From positions 40,279-104,278 of the forward strand of contig NZ_JAENHM010000028.1 in NCBI RefSeq assembly GCF_016595245.1: a DNA stretch of 64,000 nt, given 5' to 3'. Below the pieces are notes generated by a model, which did not search any database, was not told where the DNA came from, and saw nothing but the letters and a program-made list of their open reading frames with translations. Shown here piece by piece: positions 9,337 through 18,852 of this stretch. How positions within the stretch are numbered: the first letter of the stretch is position 1; every line of letters begins with the position of its first letter. Origin of the DNA: Azospirillum endophyticum (lineage in GTDB: Bacteria; Pseudomonadota; Alphaproteobacteria; Azospirillales; Azospirillaceae). The position numbers and the translations under genes were made by a program.

Positions 9337-11052
9337 TCACGCCAGAAACCCGTGCAGGAACCAGCGCGGGTTCTCTCCCGGCCGGTACAGCCCGGCGCGG
9401 AACAGCCAGAACCTCCGGCCGTCGCCGTCCTCCACGCGATAGTAATCGCGCATGGCCAGCCCCAGGGATCCTTCCGGACGCCACCATTCGCACTCGATCC
9501 GCTCCGGCCCCTCGGCCCGGCTGACGCGGTGGCGCACGCCGCGCCAGACGAACTGCAGCGGCGGATCGTCGGGCAGCGGAGCGATGGCCTCCACCGGTTC
9601 GGGCGGGGTCAGCAGGCGCAGGGGGCGCCGTTGCCCGGACGGCCAGGGTTTCGGCGGCGGCAGCCCCTCCAACGGCGGATGCGGCGCCACGCAGCGTTCC
9701 GGCAGCCAACTTTCCCGCGGCACCAGCCGCAGCACCGCCCGTTCCCCCAGCCGCAGTGCCAGCCGGTCGACCAGTTCCGCCAGTCCGCCATCGATCCCTT
9801 GGCCACCAATCCCTTGGCTATCGCCCCCTTCCCCGTCGATCCCGGTCTGGATGGCGGATAGCGGACCCGTCTCCGTCGCCGACAGCACCAGCGTTTCCAG
9901 TCCCGGCCCCGGCTCGATCCGCTCCAGCAGCGGGGCGAACAGCCGGGCCAGCGCCGCCGGATCGCGAGTCGGGCGGCTGGTGCCGAGCGCCAGAGCCTGC
10001 GGTTCGTCCTCCACCCGCTGGTCGGTGCGGTGGGCGTCCAGCCGCAGCCGGCGCGCTCCCTGTCCCGCGGCCTCCAGCCCCTTGCACAGCCGGCCCAGCA
10101 GATGGCGCAACGCTCCGGCGATCGATTCGGGCGTGGCGATCGGCTCGGCGAAGGTCAGCCGTTCCCGGTGCGCGGCCACCGGCCGGCGGGGGGAGATCGG
10201 CTCGTCCAGCCGGCCGAAAGCCTGATCGTACCGTTGCAGCAACTTGCCCCCGAACCGCGCGGCGAGCCCCGCCCGCGGCATCGCGTGCAGGTCGCCGATC
10301 CGGCGGAGGCCGAGCGCATGCAGCCCCTCCACCGTTTCCGCCGGCAGCCGCAATGCTGCGAGCGGCAGGCCATCCAGCCGCTCCTCCCGCCGCTCCTCCG
10401 GGCTGCCGAACCGCACCAGCCCCCAGGCGGCGGCCGGGGTGTCGGCGATGGCGGCGCGGGCGGTGAAGCCGGCGGCGCGCAGCCGGCCGGTCAGGTCGGC
10501 AGCCAGCGCCGCTTCGCCCCCAAACAGATGGGCACATCCGGTGATGTCGATCACCACCCCGTCCGGCTCGTCCGCCGCAGTCCAGGGGCTGTAGCGGCGC
10601 GCCCAGTCGGCAATGCGGCCGAGCAGGACCGAATCGGCTTCCGGCGTCGCCTCCGCCACCTCCAGCGCCGGCTCCAGCGCACGGGCGTCGCTGAGCGTAT
10701 GGCCGGGGGCGATGCCCAGAGCCGCCGCCGCCCGGTTGACCGCGACGACCATCCGCCGCTGGCGCTCCGTCCACAGCAGGGCGAAGGGCCGAGCCCGCGA
10801 CTCGGACGGCATTCCCCGTTCCCGCGCGTCGGTCGGCAGCCGCGGCAGCCACAGGGCGAGGATGCGGCGACGGCTACTCTCTCGACCACCTCGACCACGA
10901 CAAGATCCCCTCTCCCCCCCGGGGAGAGGGTTAGGGTGAGGGGGACGCGCCGCGGGACCTTTGGAAGGATCATGCGGTGCATCCCCCTCACCCCGACCCT
11001 CTCCCCAGGGGGGAGAGGGGGATTGCTTCGGGTATGAGGAGAGGTACGTCAT
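9337..11052 (-). CDS. imuB: ImuB-type Y-family DNA polymerase-like protein, repeat-extended N-terminus
   Basis: About 571 residues if started at ATG 11052 (a TTG at 11076 is the longest option). The conserved part begins near 10872 with RRILALWLPRLPTD and includes a Y-family fold (VVAVNRAAAALGIAPGHTLSDARAL; DGVVIDITGCAHLFGGE), helix-hairpin-helix (LRRIGDLHAMPRAGLAARFG) and the ImuB C-terminal region (RDYYRVEDGDGRRFWLFR). The palm acidic residues are partly lost, as in ImuB proteins, which act as a clamp-binding hub for the DnaE2 mutasome. Neither imuA nor dnaE2 flanks it. Roughly the first 65 residues are translated GC-rich dispersed repeat (PSPPWGEGRGEG, PHPNPLPGGERG), so the true start is uncertain. 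Confidence 0.8.
   Translation of the reverse strand: MTYLSSYPKQSPSPPWGEGRGEGDAPHDPSKGPAARPPHPNPLPGGERGSCRGRGGRESSRRRILALWLPRLPTDARERGMPSESRARPFALLWTERQRRMVVAVNRAAAALGIAPGHTLSDARALEPALEVAEATPEADSVLLGRIADWARRYSPWTAADEPDGVVIDITGCAHLFGGEAALAADLTGRLRAAGFTARAAIADTPAAAWGLVRFGSPEERREERLDGLPLAALRLPAETVEGLHALGLRRIGDLHAMPRAGLAARFGGKLLQRYDQAFGRLDEPISPRRPVAAHRERLTFAEPIATPESIAGALRHLLGRLCKGLEAAGQGARRLRLDAHRTDQRVEDEPQALALGTSRPTRDPAALARLFAPLLERIEPGPGLETLVLSATETGPLSAIQTGIDGEGGDSQGIGGQGIDGGLAELVDRLALRLGERAVLRLVPRESWLPERCVAPHPPLEGLPPPKPWPSGQRRPLRLLTPPEPVEAIAPLPDDPPLQFVWRGVRHRVSRAEGPERIECEWWRPEGSLGLAMRDYYRVEDGDGRRFWLFRAGLYRPGENPRWFLHGFLA
10907..11023. repeat. Dispersed GC-rich inverted repeat (unit A)
   Basis: CCCCTCTCCCCCCCGGGGAG followed by GGGTTAGGGTGAGGGGG is mirrored 40 bp later by CCCCCTCACCCCGACCCTC and CCCCAGGGGGGAGAGGGGG. 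Each half is itself a hairpin and the two halves pair with each other. The unit overlaps the 5' end of the imuB reading frame. Similar units lie at 32.9, 36.8 and 63.7 kb. Confidence 0.85.
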
Positions 11053-11169
11053 AGGAAACCGGATGATTAAGAACAAACAAAGAACATTCTAGCGCTGGCT
11101 TGGCCTTGAGGGGAGTCCCTCCTTTGGGGTCACCTTGCCGAACAGTTCCGCAATGCCGACATTCCGTCC

Positions 11170-11712
11170 ATGACCCCACATCACGCGCCCCTCGCCCACC
11201 GTCTGGCCCCCCTGGCTTTCCTGCTGACAGCAGCGGCCTGTGCGCCGTCTGACCTGCGCGACGACATGCCCGGCCGCGCCCAGGCCTTCCCGCCGACCTA
11301 CAATCAGACCGTGATTCCCGGCGGCGGAGAACGGCGGACCTGGAGCCAGATCCAGGCGGAGCAGTCGCGCGCCGACTCCAGCCCCGGCACGGCGGCACGA
11401 TCCCGGCAGGCCAAGGAGGCGCAGCAGCGCGACCAGGACGATACCGACCGGCCCCCGCCCAAGCGTCGTCGCGGCAGCTCGTCGCCGCCGCCGGATCCGG
11501 CGGCCCTTCCCCAGCCGCCGCGTCCGATCCCGGTCCCACCCCCGCCTTCGTCCCAGAGCGCCACCGACGCCTTCAAGCGCGACCTGATCCGGCCGGAGGT
11601 CGACCGCATGCGCACCGATGACGCGATGGGCCGGCTCGACCCGCTGGGACAGCGCGACCTGATGAAGCGGGAGAACGACCTGCGCCAATGGGGTGACCCG
11701 CTGGCGCGGTAG
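11170..11712 (+). CDS. Hypothetical lipoprotein
   Basis: 180 residues. The N-terminus is a lipoprotein signal: basic start, hydrophobic LAPLAFLLT and lipobox TAAAC with Cys at residue 24. Mature residues 35-60 (AFPPTYNQTVIPGGGERRTWSQ) look ordered, then comes a Glu/Arg/Gln-rich and a Pro-rich low-complexity linker (95-128), and the C-terminus (FKRDLIRPEVDRMRTDDAMGRLDPLGQRDLMKREND) is predicted helical. No family is recognised. It is likely an outer-membrane or periplasmic-anchored protein. No neighbour indicates its role. Confidence 0.65.
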   Translation: MTPHHAPLAHRLAPLAFLLTAAACAPSDLRDDMPGRAQAFPPTYNQTVIPGGGERRTWSQIQAEQSRADSSPGTAARSRQAKEAQQRDQDDTDRPPPKRRRGSSSPPPDPAALPQPPRPIPVPPPPSSQSATDAFKRDLIRPEVDRMRTDDAMGRLDPLGQRDLMKRENDLRQWGDPLAR

Positions 11713-11805
11713 CAACGGCTCCACCTCCGCCTTGGCAGCTTGACCCCGCCCCTCCTCAGCCGCCATACCGGCTTCAGGATGGGAACGGACGGGGGATGCG
11801 GTCGC

Positions 11806-12300
11806 ATGACGACGCTGACGGGGGCCTTCGGCAACGGGCTGACCACGCCGGTGGGGGTGCTGCAGCATCTGCTGGGCATCCTCGGCATCGGCCTGTGGGC
11901 CGGGCAAGCCGGTGGGAGGGCGGTCTGGCAGGTGCCTGCCGCCGCCGTGACCGCCGCGCTGGCGGCGGGCTTCGCCGCGCAGATGGGGCTGCGGCTGCCC
12001 TATGCCGGGCCGGGTCTGGCCGCCTCGCTGGTGGTGGTGGGGGCGCTGGTGGCCTTTGGGGTGCGGGCACCGGCGGCGCTGGCGGTGCTGGTCGCCGCCG
12101 TCGCCGCGGTGTTCCACGGCCATGCCCACCAGGGACCGCCGCTCTACTGGGCCGGCTTCGCCGCCGGGCTGATGCTGGTCGCCTGCGGCGGGCTGGGGCT
12201 GTCGATCGCGGTGACTGAGGCCGAGTCGGACCGGGCGGTCCGGCTGTGTGGCGGTGCGGTGGCAGTCGCCGGCGTTCTCGACCTCGTCGGCGTGATTTGA
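11806..12300 (+). CDS. HupE/UreJ family membrane protein
   Basis: 164 residues from ATG 11806; the reading frame starts at 11740 but the upstream residues are not conserved in character. The pattern GLTTPVGVLQHLLGILGIGLWAGQAGG and FHGHAHQG, with six hydrophobic segments, is that of HupE/UreJ proteins, which import nickel for hydrogenase or urease. The usual cleaved signal peptide is absent and the common HPLTG-DH motif is degenerate here (TTPVGVLQH), so metal transport is uncertain. No hydrogenase or urease gene is nearby. Confidence 0.7.
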   Translation: MTTLTGAFGNGLTTPVGVLQHLLGILGIGLWAGQAGGRAVWQVPAAAVTAALAAGFAAQMGLRLPYAGPGLAASLVVVGALVAFGVRAPAALAVLVAAVAAVFHGHAHQGPPLYWAGFAAGLMLVACGGLGLSIAVTEAESDRAVRLCGGAVAVAGVLDLVGVI

Positions 12301-12409
12301 CCGGTTGCGCCTTGAAATGACGGGGTTGCGCGGAAATCTTTGAAGACACGCCCTTCCCGCCCCGCCCCTCCCCCTCCGGACGAACGGGCCAGACGAACGG
12401 AACCACCCG

Positions 12410-13693
12410 GTGCCCCGCGCAGCCGCCAAAGCCTGCCTTTCCCCGCCGGGGCTCTCACCGGAGCTTCCGGCCGTCCCGGACACCTCCAGCCTGACCCGCC
12501 GCCATCTGCTGCGCCGTCTGCTTGGCGGGCTCGCCCTGGCGCCGATGCTGCCATCGGCAGGCGGGTTGCCGGGCGGCTGGCTGTTGGCTGAACCGGCCGC
12601 CGCACAGGACCTGCGCTATTTCCGAATCGGCACCGGCACCACCGCCGGCACTTATTTCCCGATCGGCGGGCTGATCGCCAACGCCATTTCCAACCCGCCG
12701 GGCTCCCGCCCCTGCGACAAGGGGGGAAGCTGCGGCATTCCCGGCCTGATCGTGGTGGCGCAGGCCAGCAACGGGTCGGTTGAAAATGTCGAGATGCTGC
12801 GCGCCGGCACGGCGGAGGCCGGCTTCGCCCAGGCCGACGTCGCCTATTGGGCCTACACCGGCACCGGCAGCTTCACCGGCAAGCGCCCGTTCACGGAACT
12901 GCGCTCGCTGGGCATGCTCTATGCGGAAGCCATCCAGGTCGTCGTCCGCTCCGACGGGTTCATCGACCGCATGGCCGACCTCAAGGGCCGCAGCATCTCG
13001 CTGGGCGAGGAAGGCTCCGGCACATTGGTGGAAGCGCGGCTGATCCTGGACGCCTACGGCCTGTCGGAAACCACGATCACGCCGCTCTACCTGAAACCCG
13101 GCACGGCGGCGGACCGGCTGGCGAAGGGCGAGTTGGACGGATTCTTCATGGTCGGCGGCTTTCCGGTGCCGGCGGTCAGCGACGTGGCGGCGCGGGTGCC
13201 GATCCGGCTGCTGCCGCTGGACGGCGAGCCGGCCGACCGGCTGCTGCGGACCCAGCGCTTCTACATCGATCAGGAGATTCCCGCCAACGTCTATCCCGGC
13301 AGCGCTCCCACCCCGACGCTGAGCCTGGGGGCGGAACTCCTGACCCGCGCCGACCGCGATCCCGACCTCATCTACGGCGTCGTCCGCGCGCTGTGGCACG
13401 AGAATACCCGCCGCGTCCTCGCCGACGGGCACCCGCAGGGCCGCAACTTCGACCCCGCCCGCGCGGTGGCGAACGTGTCGGTCCCCCTGCATCCGGGGGC
13501 GGAGCGCTATTACCGCGAGGCCGGCCTGCTGGGCAACGCCGCCAACGAACCGGCCCGTGCGCCTGCCGGCGGCAATGGCGCCGGAACGGAAAACGGTTCC
13601 GGCATGCCGGCCGGGGACAAGGCCGCAGGCGAGAAGGCCATCGGAGAGAAGGCGTCCGACGGGAAAACCACCGGAAACCCGGTGCCGCGCTGA
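12410..13693 (+). CDS. TAXI family TRAP transporter solute-binding protein
   Basis: 427 residues from GTG 12410. A twin-arginine-like leader (TRRHLLRRLLGGLALAP) is followed by YFRIGTGTTAGTYFPIGGLIANAIS, the hallmark of TAXI binding proteins, then VENVEMLRAGTAEAGFAQADVA and GSGTLVEARLIL. Such proteins deliver small acids (glutamate-like ligands in known cases) to DctQM-type TRAP permeases. No permease gene adjoins it. The last 50 residues are a Gly/Ala/Lys repeat (AGEKAIGEKASDGK) that is probably disordered and not part of the fold. Confidence 0.85.
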   Translation: MPRAAAKACLSPPGLSPELPAVPDTSSLTRRHLLRRLLGGLALAPMLPSAGGLPGGWLLAEPAAAQDLRYFRIGTGTTAGTYFPIGGLIANAISNPPGSRPCDKGGSCGIPGLIVVAQASNGSVENVEMLRAGTAEAGFAQADVAYWAYTGTGSFTGKRPFTELRSLGMLYAEAIQVVVRSDGFIDRMADLKGRSISLGEEGSGTLVEARLILDAYGLSETTITPLYLKPGTAADRLAKGELDGFFMVGGFPVPAVSDVAARVPIRLLPLDGEPADRLLRTQRFYIDQEIPANVYPGSAPTPTLSLGAELLTRADRDPDLIYGVVRALWHENTRRVLADGHPQGRNFDPARAVANVSVPLHPGAERYYREAGLLGNAANEPARAPAGGNGAGTENGSGMPAGDKAAGEKAIGEKASDGKTTGNPVPR

Positions 13694-13810
13694 CCGTTCC
13701 CCTTGCAGGTCGAGACGAAAGGACCGTTCCCGGACGCCCCTCCGGCGGAATATTCTGACCGGCATCGGGTTGATCCCATGGTCGACCGCCACGGGGAGAA
13801 GGAGACGGGC

Positions 13811-14272
13811 ATGCCGGCCGGGCAAGGGGTGCGCATCGCGATCCGCTCCGCCCGCGGCGCCGACGCCGCACGCTGTGCCGAGATCTTCCTGCGGGGTCGC
13901 CGTCAGGCTTTCCCCTGGCAACCCGCCGACCGCTTCGGGCTGGACGATTATTACGACTGCGTGCGCGAGGATTCGGTCCTGGTCGCGGAGACGGAGGAGA
14001 CGGTGGTCGGTTTCGTCTCGCTCGATCCCCGGGAAGGCGTCATCCACAACCTGTTCATCGACCCCGGATGGCACAAGCGCGGCATCGGCTCCGCCCTGCT
14101 GCGCGAGGCGCTGGGCCTGTTGCGAAGCTCCCGGCGCCCGGCCGAGCTGGCCTGCGCCGTCCGCAACGCCGCCGCCCGCGCCTTCTACGAACGCAACGGC
14201 TGGACGCCGGTGGGCGCACCGCCCAACCAGCCGGACGCGATGGTGCTCTATCGCCGGGCTCCGGCGGGATGA
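13811..14272 (+). CDS. GNAT family N-acetyltransferase
   Basis: 153 residues from ATG 13811, preceded by GGAGAAGGAG at good spacing; upstream in-frame starts lack a site. The acetyl-CoA loop is GWHKRGIGSALLREAL (about 85-100, the Q/RxxGxG/A motif), followed by the AARAFYERNGW motif B. It transfers acetyl groups to an amine on a small molecule or protein; the substrate is not predictable. Confidence 0.82.
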   Translation: MPAGQGVRIAIRSARGADAARCAEIFLRGRRQAFPWQPADRFGLDDYYDCVREDSVLVAETEETVVGFVSLDPREGVIHNLFIDPGWHKRGIGSALLREALGLLRSSRRPAELACAVRNAAARAFYERNGWTPVGAPPNQPDAMVLYRRAPAG

Positions 14273-14396
14273 GGGTGGGAGGACGGCGGTTCCTCCACCC
14301 TTGCCGCTTGGCCCCCGGCCCCTCCCCCAACGAGATCTTCAGGCTCCGATGCGCGGGCTGTTTTCGCATGCCGCGTTGCGGTAAAGTCCCGCCGCC

Positions 14397-15065
14397 ATGC
14401 GAACCCTGTACCACCACCCGATCCACGCCCTGTCGCGCACCGCGCGCGTGATGCTCGCCGAAAAGGCGCTGCCTTTCGAACCCGTGGTCGAAAGGCCATG
14501 GGAGCGGCGCACCGATTTCCTGAAGCTGAACCCGGCCGCCGAGGTTCCGGTTCTGGTGGAGGAGGACGGGACGGTCGTCGCCGGCGGCCTTGCCGTCATC
14601 GAATATCTGGAAGAGGCCTATCCCGACACCCCCCTGCTGCCGCGCGAGATCGCGGCGCGGGCGGAGGTGCGGCGGGTCGCCGACTGGTTCCTGCACAAGT
14701 TCGAACGCGAGGTGGCCGAGAATCTGGTGGGCGAGAAGCTGATCAAGCGGCTGTCCGGCCAGGGCCACCCCTTCGCGCCGGCGATTCGCGCCGGGCTCGC
14801 CAACGTCACCTATCACCTCGATTACATCGCCTTCCTGTCGGAGCGCCGGCCATGGCTGGCGGGGCCGGCCTTCACCCTGGCGGACATCGCCGCCGCCGCA
14901 CAACTGTCCTGTCTGGACTATATCGACAACGTGCCGTGGGACCGCAGCCCGGAGGCCAAGGACTGGTATGCCCGGATCAAGTCGCGCCCCAGCTTTCGGG
15001 CGCTGCTGGCGGACAACATCACCGGCTGTCCGCCGCCCAAGCACTATGCGGACCTGGATTTTTAA
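14397..15065 (+). CDS. Glutathione S-transferase family protein
   Basis: 222 residues. The thioredoxin-like N-domain begins LYHHPIHALSRTARVMLAEKALPFE with AEVPVLVEEDGTVVAGGLAVIEYLEE (the cis-Pro and Glu/Ser GSH gamma-Glu-binding residues). The C-terminal helical domain has FTLADIAAAAQL, the N-capping box. A Ser near the N-terminus (SRTAR) is the probable GSH-activating residue. It is probably a cytosolic stress or detoxification enzyme, transcribed alone. Confidence 0.85.
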   Translation: MRTLYHHPIHALSRTARVMLAEKALPFEPVVERPWERRTDFLKLNPAAEVPVLVEEDGTVVAGGLAVIEYLEEAYPDTPLLPREIAARAEVRRVADWFLHKFEREVAENLVGEKLIKRLSGQGHPFAPAIRAGLANVTYHLDYIAFLSERRPWLAGPAFTLADIAAAAQLSCLDYIDNVPWDRSPEAKDWYARIKSRPSFRALLADNITGCPPPKHYADLDF

Positions 15066-15158
15066 TATTTCCTTGGTATTCCGCCCATTAGGGGCATGGA
15101 CCGGCTTGGCGTATCAAGCTTAACGTACTCCCAAATCGTCCCTGGGAGAGTTTTCTCG

Positions 15159-16796
15159 ATGCGTCTGCGCCGTCTTTCGTCCGTCCCGGCCCTGCCGGTC
15201 CGTTCCCTGAAGCCCGCCCTGATCGCCGGCGGCATGCTGGCCCTGGTCGCCGGCTGGTCGCCCGCCCAGGCCGCGCCCGCCATCGACGATGCCGGCGCCA
15301 AGGCGCTTGCCGCTTCGCTGAAGAAGGATCTGCCCCGCTGGTTCCCGCCGCCCAGCGAGGATGGCGAGGGCGTCGGTTTCGAATGGCAGGGCGAGCCGAC
15401 CGTCAAGCCGGCCGGCGACCATTACGACGTCGCCCTCCCCCGCCTGTCGGCCGAGGATGCGGAAGGCACCCTGTTCGACATCGGCACCGTGCTCCTGTCG
15501 GTGACGCCGAAGGACGACGGCCAATACGGCGTGGCGATCACGCTGCCCAGCAGCATGAAGGTGCAGAACCTCGACGAAAACGACGAGTATGTCGATGCCG
15601 CCATCATCTCCATCGGCAAGCAGTCCCTCACCAGCGTCTGGTCGGGCACGCTGGAGACGCTGCTGGCGGTCGACGGCGCCTACAACGACATCACCGTCAG
15701 CGCCGCCGACGGCAAGGGCAAGGTCTCCATCGCCTCGATGACCATGGTCCAGGAGCTGAAACCCGAGGCGGGAGCCGGCGGCGCCACCCTGTGGAGCGGC
15801 CCGGCCGCCTTCGCCTTCGGCAACCTGTCGGTACAGGACGACAAGAACAAGGAGCTGGTGAAGATCGGCAGCGTCACCACCGAGGCCACCTACACCCGCG
15901 TCGACCTGACCAAGGTCAGCGCGCTGCAGAAGCTGTCGGAACAAGCCGCTGCCAGGGGCGTGCCGCCGACCCCGGCGGAACTGCTGCCGAAGATGCAGGG
16001 CATGTTCGGCGGGATCACCGGCGCCATGCGGATGTCCAACCTGTCCTTCGTCAATCCGGAGGATGGAACCACGGTGGCCCTGGGCCAGCTCGCCTTCCGC
16101 AGCGGCCTGACCGATCTCGACCAGGCGATGTCCACCGTCAGCATGGGCATCGAGGCCCGCGACTTCGTCATGACGCCGTCGCCGGCACCGGTCGCCTTCA
16201 CCCCGCGCGCCTTCGAAATGAAGCTGTCGGTCGCCAAGCTGCCGAACACCGCCCTGTGGAAGGCCTTCACCGAGCTGGCCAAGACCGCCGAGGCGGAAGA
16301 GGCCCCGCCGAAGAAGGGCGCCAAGGCCAAGGCCGCCCCGCCGCCGCCGCCCTCCTCCGAAGTCGTCATGCAGCAGGCCATGGCCGCGATGGCGGAGGCC
16401 GGGACGGAACTGCGGATCGACGCGCTGAACCTGGATACCCCGGCCACGGCCGGCACCGCCAACGGCGCGCTCAAGGTCGCCACCCAGGCCGCTTTCGGCG
16501 TCACCGGCGGCGCCACCGTGCTGCTGCGCGGCATCGACGCCGCGGTGAAGGCGATGCAGCCGGCCCCGGGCGCCAAGCCCGACAAGGAGACCCAGGACCT
16601 GCTGGGCGGGCTGGCGATGATCCAGGCCCTGGGCCAGGCCGGCAAGGACGAGAGCGGCGCCGACACCCGCACCTACAAGATCGACGTGACGGAGGCCGGA
16701 CAGCTCCTGCTGAACGGCGCCGACATGACCCCGCTGCTGGCCGGCGGCGCCGAACCGGCCCCGGCCCCGGCGGAGCCGCCGAAGAAGAAGAAGTGA
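15159..16796 (+). CDS. Periplasmic hypothetical protein, 545 aa
   Basis: ATG 15159 is preceded by GGGAGA and opens a Sec signal peptide (basic start, then LIAGGMLALVAGWSPAQAA). The mature protein has alternating beta strands (YDVALPRLSAEDAEGTLFDIG, GKGKVSIASMTM) and repeated phrases such as IGSVTTEATYTRVDLTKVSAL and MRMSNLSFV. It also has an Ala/Lys/Pro linker near 385-400 and a Lys tail. The pattern suggests an elongated, repetitive beta-rich periplasmic protein, possibly related to AsmA- or DUF945-like lipid-transfer folds, but I recognise no family with certainty. Confidence 0.7.
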   Translation: MRLRRLSSVPALPVRSLKPALIAGGMLALVAGWSPAQAAPAIDDAGAKALAASLKKDLPRWFPPPSEDGEGVGFEWQGEPTVKPAGDHYDVALPRLSAEDAEGTLFDIGTVLLSVTPKDDGQYGVAITLPSSMKVQNLDENDEYVDAAIISIGKQSLTSVWSGTLETLLAVDGAYNDITVSAADGKGKVSIASMTMVQELKPEAGAGGATLWSGPAAFAFGNLSVQDDKNKELVKIGSVTTEATYTRVDLTKVSALQKLSEQAAARGVPPTPAELLPKMQGMFGGITGAMRMSNLSFVNPEDGTTVALGQLAFRSGLTDLDQAMSTVSMGIEARDFVMTPSPAPVAFTPRAFEMKLSVAKLPNTALWKAFTELAKTAEAEEAPPKKGAKAKAAPPPPPSSEVVMQQAMAAMAEAGTELRIDALNLDTPATAGTANGALKVATQAAFGVTGGATVLLRGIDAAVKAMQPAPGAKPDKETQDLLGGLAMIQALGQAGKDESGADTRTYKIDVTEAGQLLLNGADMTPLLAGGAEPAPAPAEPPKKKK

Positions 16797-16802
16797 GCCA
16801 TT

Positions 16803-16829
16803 GCGGAGGGGGGCGGCGCCTCCCTCCGC
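16803..16829 (+). terminator. GC-rich hairpin after the 545-aa gene
   Basis: A 27-nt self-complementary stretch begins 7 bp after the stop codon; GCGGAGGG pairs with CCCTCCGC and the inner bases also pair. There is no T run, so it may be a Rho-dependent or transcript-stabilising structure. Confidence 0.5.
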
Positions 16830-16950
16830 GACATGCCGCCGCGCACCTCCCGCGGTTGCAGGGAACAAGCCTCTTGAACGGCGGGGGCGCTTTCACATAT
16901 CTCCGCCGTCTTGACGCCATCACCCGTGCAAAACCAACGAAGGTGCCCCC

Positions 16951-18831
16951 ATGACCGAGGAACGGCTCAGTTTTCAAGCCGAGGTCAGCCGCCTGCTCGA
17001 CATCGTCGCCCACTCGCTCTACAGCGAGAAGGAAGTGTTCCTGCGCGAACTGGTCTCCAACGCGTCGGATGCCTGCGACCGACTGCGCTATGCGGCCCTG
17101 ACCCAGCCGGAACTCTCGGCCGAGGATCCGAACCTGAAGGTCCGCCTGCTGGTCGACAAGGACGCGCGGACCCTGACCGTCGCCGACAACGGCATCGGCA
17201 TGAACCGCGAGGATCTGGTCGAGAATCTCGGCACCATCGCCCGCTCCGGCACCGCCGCCTTCATGAAGTCGCTGGAAGGGGCGGAGACGGGTGACGGCAA
17301 GAAGGACGTCAACCTGATCGGCCAGTTCGGCGTCGGCTTCTATTCCGCCTTCATGGCCGCCGACACGGTCACGGTCCTGACCCGCAAGGCCGGCGAAGCG
17401 ACCGGCTGGCGCTGGGAATCCGACGGCAAGGGCGAGTTCACGATATCCGAGGCCGACGGCCTGCCGCGCGGGACAAAGATCGTCCTGCACCTGCGCGCAG
17501 GCGACGACGAATATCTCGACGAGGACCGGCTCGGCGGCATCGTCCGCAAATATTCCGACCACATCGCCATCCCGATCCTGTTCGGCGAGGGCGAGGACGC
17601 CAAGGCGCTGAACAGCGCGTCGGCCCTGTGGACCCGGTCGAAGTCGGAGATCACCGCCGACCAGTACAAGGAATTCTACCACCATGTCGGCCACGCCTTC
17701 GACGATCCGTGGCTGACCCTGCACTGGCGGGCCGAAGGGGCGCTGGAATACACCAACCTGCTCTATGTGCCCTCGACCAAGCCTTTCGACCTGTTCGACC
17801 CCAAGCGTGCCCACCGGGTGAAGCTGTACGTCAAGCGCGTCTTCATCACCGACTCGGCGGAGGGGCTGATCCCGCCCTACCTGCGCTTCCTGCGCGGCGT
17901 GGTCGACAGCGAGGATCTGCCGCTGAACATCAGCCGCGAGATGCTGCAGCACAACCCGATGCTGGCCAAGATCAAGGCCGGCATCACCCGGCGCGTCCTG
18001 TCGGAGCTGTCGAAGAAGGCCAAGGACAGCGAGAACGCCGCCGAATACGACAGCTTCTGGGAGAATTTCGGCGCGGTGCTGAAGGAAGGCCTCTATGAGG
18101 ACTACGAGCATCGAGACGAGCTGCTGAAGCTGCTGCGCTTCCGCACCACCGCCGGCGAGGATCTCGTCTCGCTGGAGCAGTATGTCGCCCGCATGAAGGA
18201 GGGCCAGGACGCCATCTACACCATCAGCGGCGACGACCTCGACACCCTGCTGCGCAGCCCGCAGCTGGAAGGCTTCAAGGCCAAGGGCGTCGAGGTGCTG
18301 CTGCTGACCGACCCGGTGGACGAGTTCTGGATGCCGTCGGTCGGCGTCTATGAGGGCAAGCCCTTCAAGTCGGTGACCCGCGGCGGCGCCGACCTCGGCA
18401 AGATCAAGGGCGAGGAGACCGAGAAGCCGGAGGAGAAGGCGCCGGAGGGCGAGCTGACCGACCTGCTGGCCCTGCTGAAGCTGACCCTGTCCGACGCGGT
18501 GAAGGACGTCCGCAAGTCCGAACGCCTGACCGACAGCGCCGTCTGTCTGGTGGCCGACGACAACGACATGGACATGCACCTGGAGCGCCTGCTGAAGCAG
18601 CACAAGCAGCTGAACGGCGAGGCGGGCAAGCGCATCCTGGAGATCAACCCGTCGCACGCCCTGATCAAGCGGCTGGCCGAACGGGCCAAGGGCAGCGGCG
18701 CCACCGACGCGCTGGAGGATGCGGCCTGGCTCCTGCTCGACCAGGCCCGCATCGTCGAGGGCGAGGCCCTGCCCGACCCCGCCGCCTTCGCCCGCCGTCT
18801 GGCGAGCGCGATGGAGAAGGGGCTGGCGTAA
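16951..18831 (+). CDS. htpG: Molecular chaperone HtpG (bacterial Hsp90)
   Basis: 626 residues, full length. The GHKL ATP-binding domain shows LYSEKEVFLRELVSNASDA, LTVADNGIGMNREDL and IGQFGVGFYSAF; the middle domain includes the FLRGVVDSEDLPLNISREMLQ signature. HtpG is a cytosolic ATP-dependent homodimeric chaperone for stress-damaged and client proteins. The C-terminal dimerisation region is present. It is likely heat-induced, though no clear sigma-32 or CIRCE site is visible upstream. A bidirectional hairpin follows. Confidence 0.97.
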   Translation: MTEERLSFQAEVSRLLDIVAHSLYSEKEVFLRELVSNASDACDRLRYAALTQPELSAEDPNLKVRLLVDKDARTLTVADNGIGMNREDLVENLGTIARSGTAAFMKSLEGAETGDGKKDVNLIGQFGVGFYSAFMAADTVTVLTRKAGEATGWRWESDGKGEFTISEADGLPRGTKIVLHLRAGDDEYLDEDRLGGIVRKYSDHIAIPILFGEGEDAKALNSASALWTRSKSEITADQYKEFYHHVGHAFDDPWLTLHWRAEGALEYTNLLYVPSTKPFDLFDPKRAHRVKLYVKRVFITDSAEGLIPPYLRFLRGVVDSEDLPLNISREMLQHNPMLAKIKAGITRRVLSELSKKAKDSENAAEYDSFWENFGAVLKEGLYEDYEHRDELLKLLRFRTTAGEDLVSLEQYVARMKEGQDAIYTISGDDLDTLLRSPQLEGFKAKGVEVLLLTDPVDEFWMPSVGVYEGKPFKSVTRGGADLGKIKGEETEKPEEKAPEGELTDLLALLKLTLSDAVKDVRKSERLTDSAVCLVADDNDMDMHLERLLKQHKQLNGEAGKRILEINPSHALIKRLAERAKGSGATDALEDAAWLLLDQARIVEGEALPDPAAFARRLASAMEKGLA

Positions 18832-18852
18832 GGGGTCGCTTCCAACGGAACA

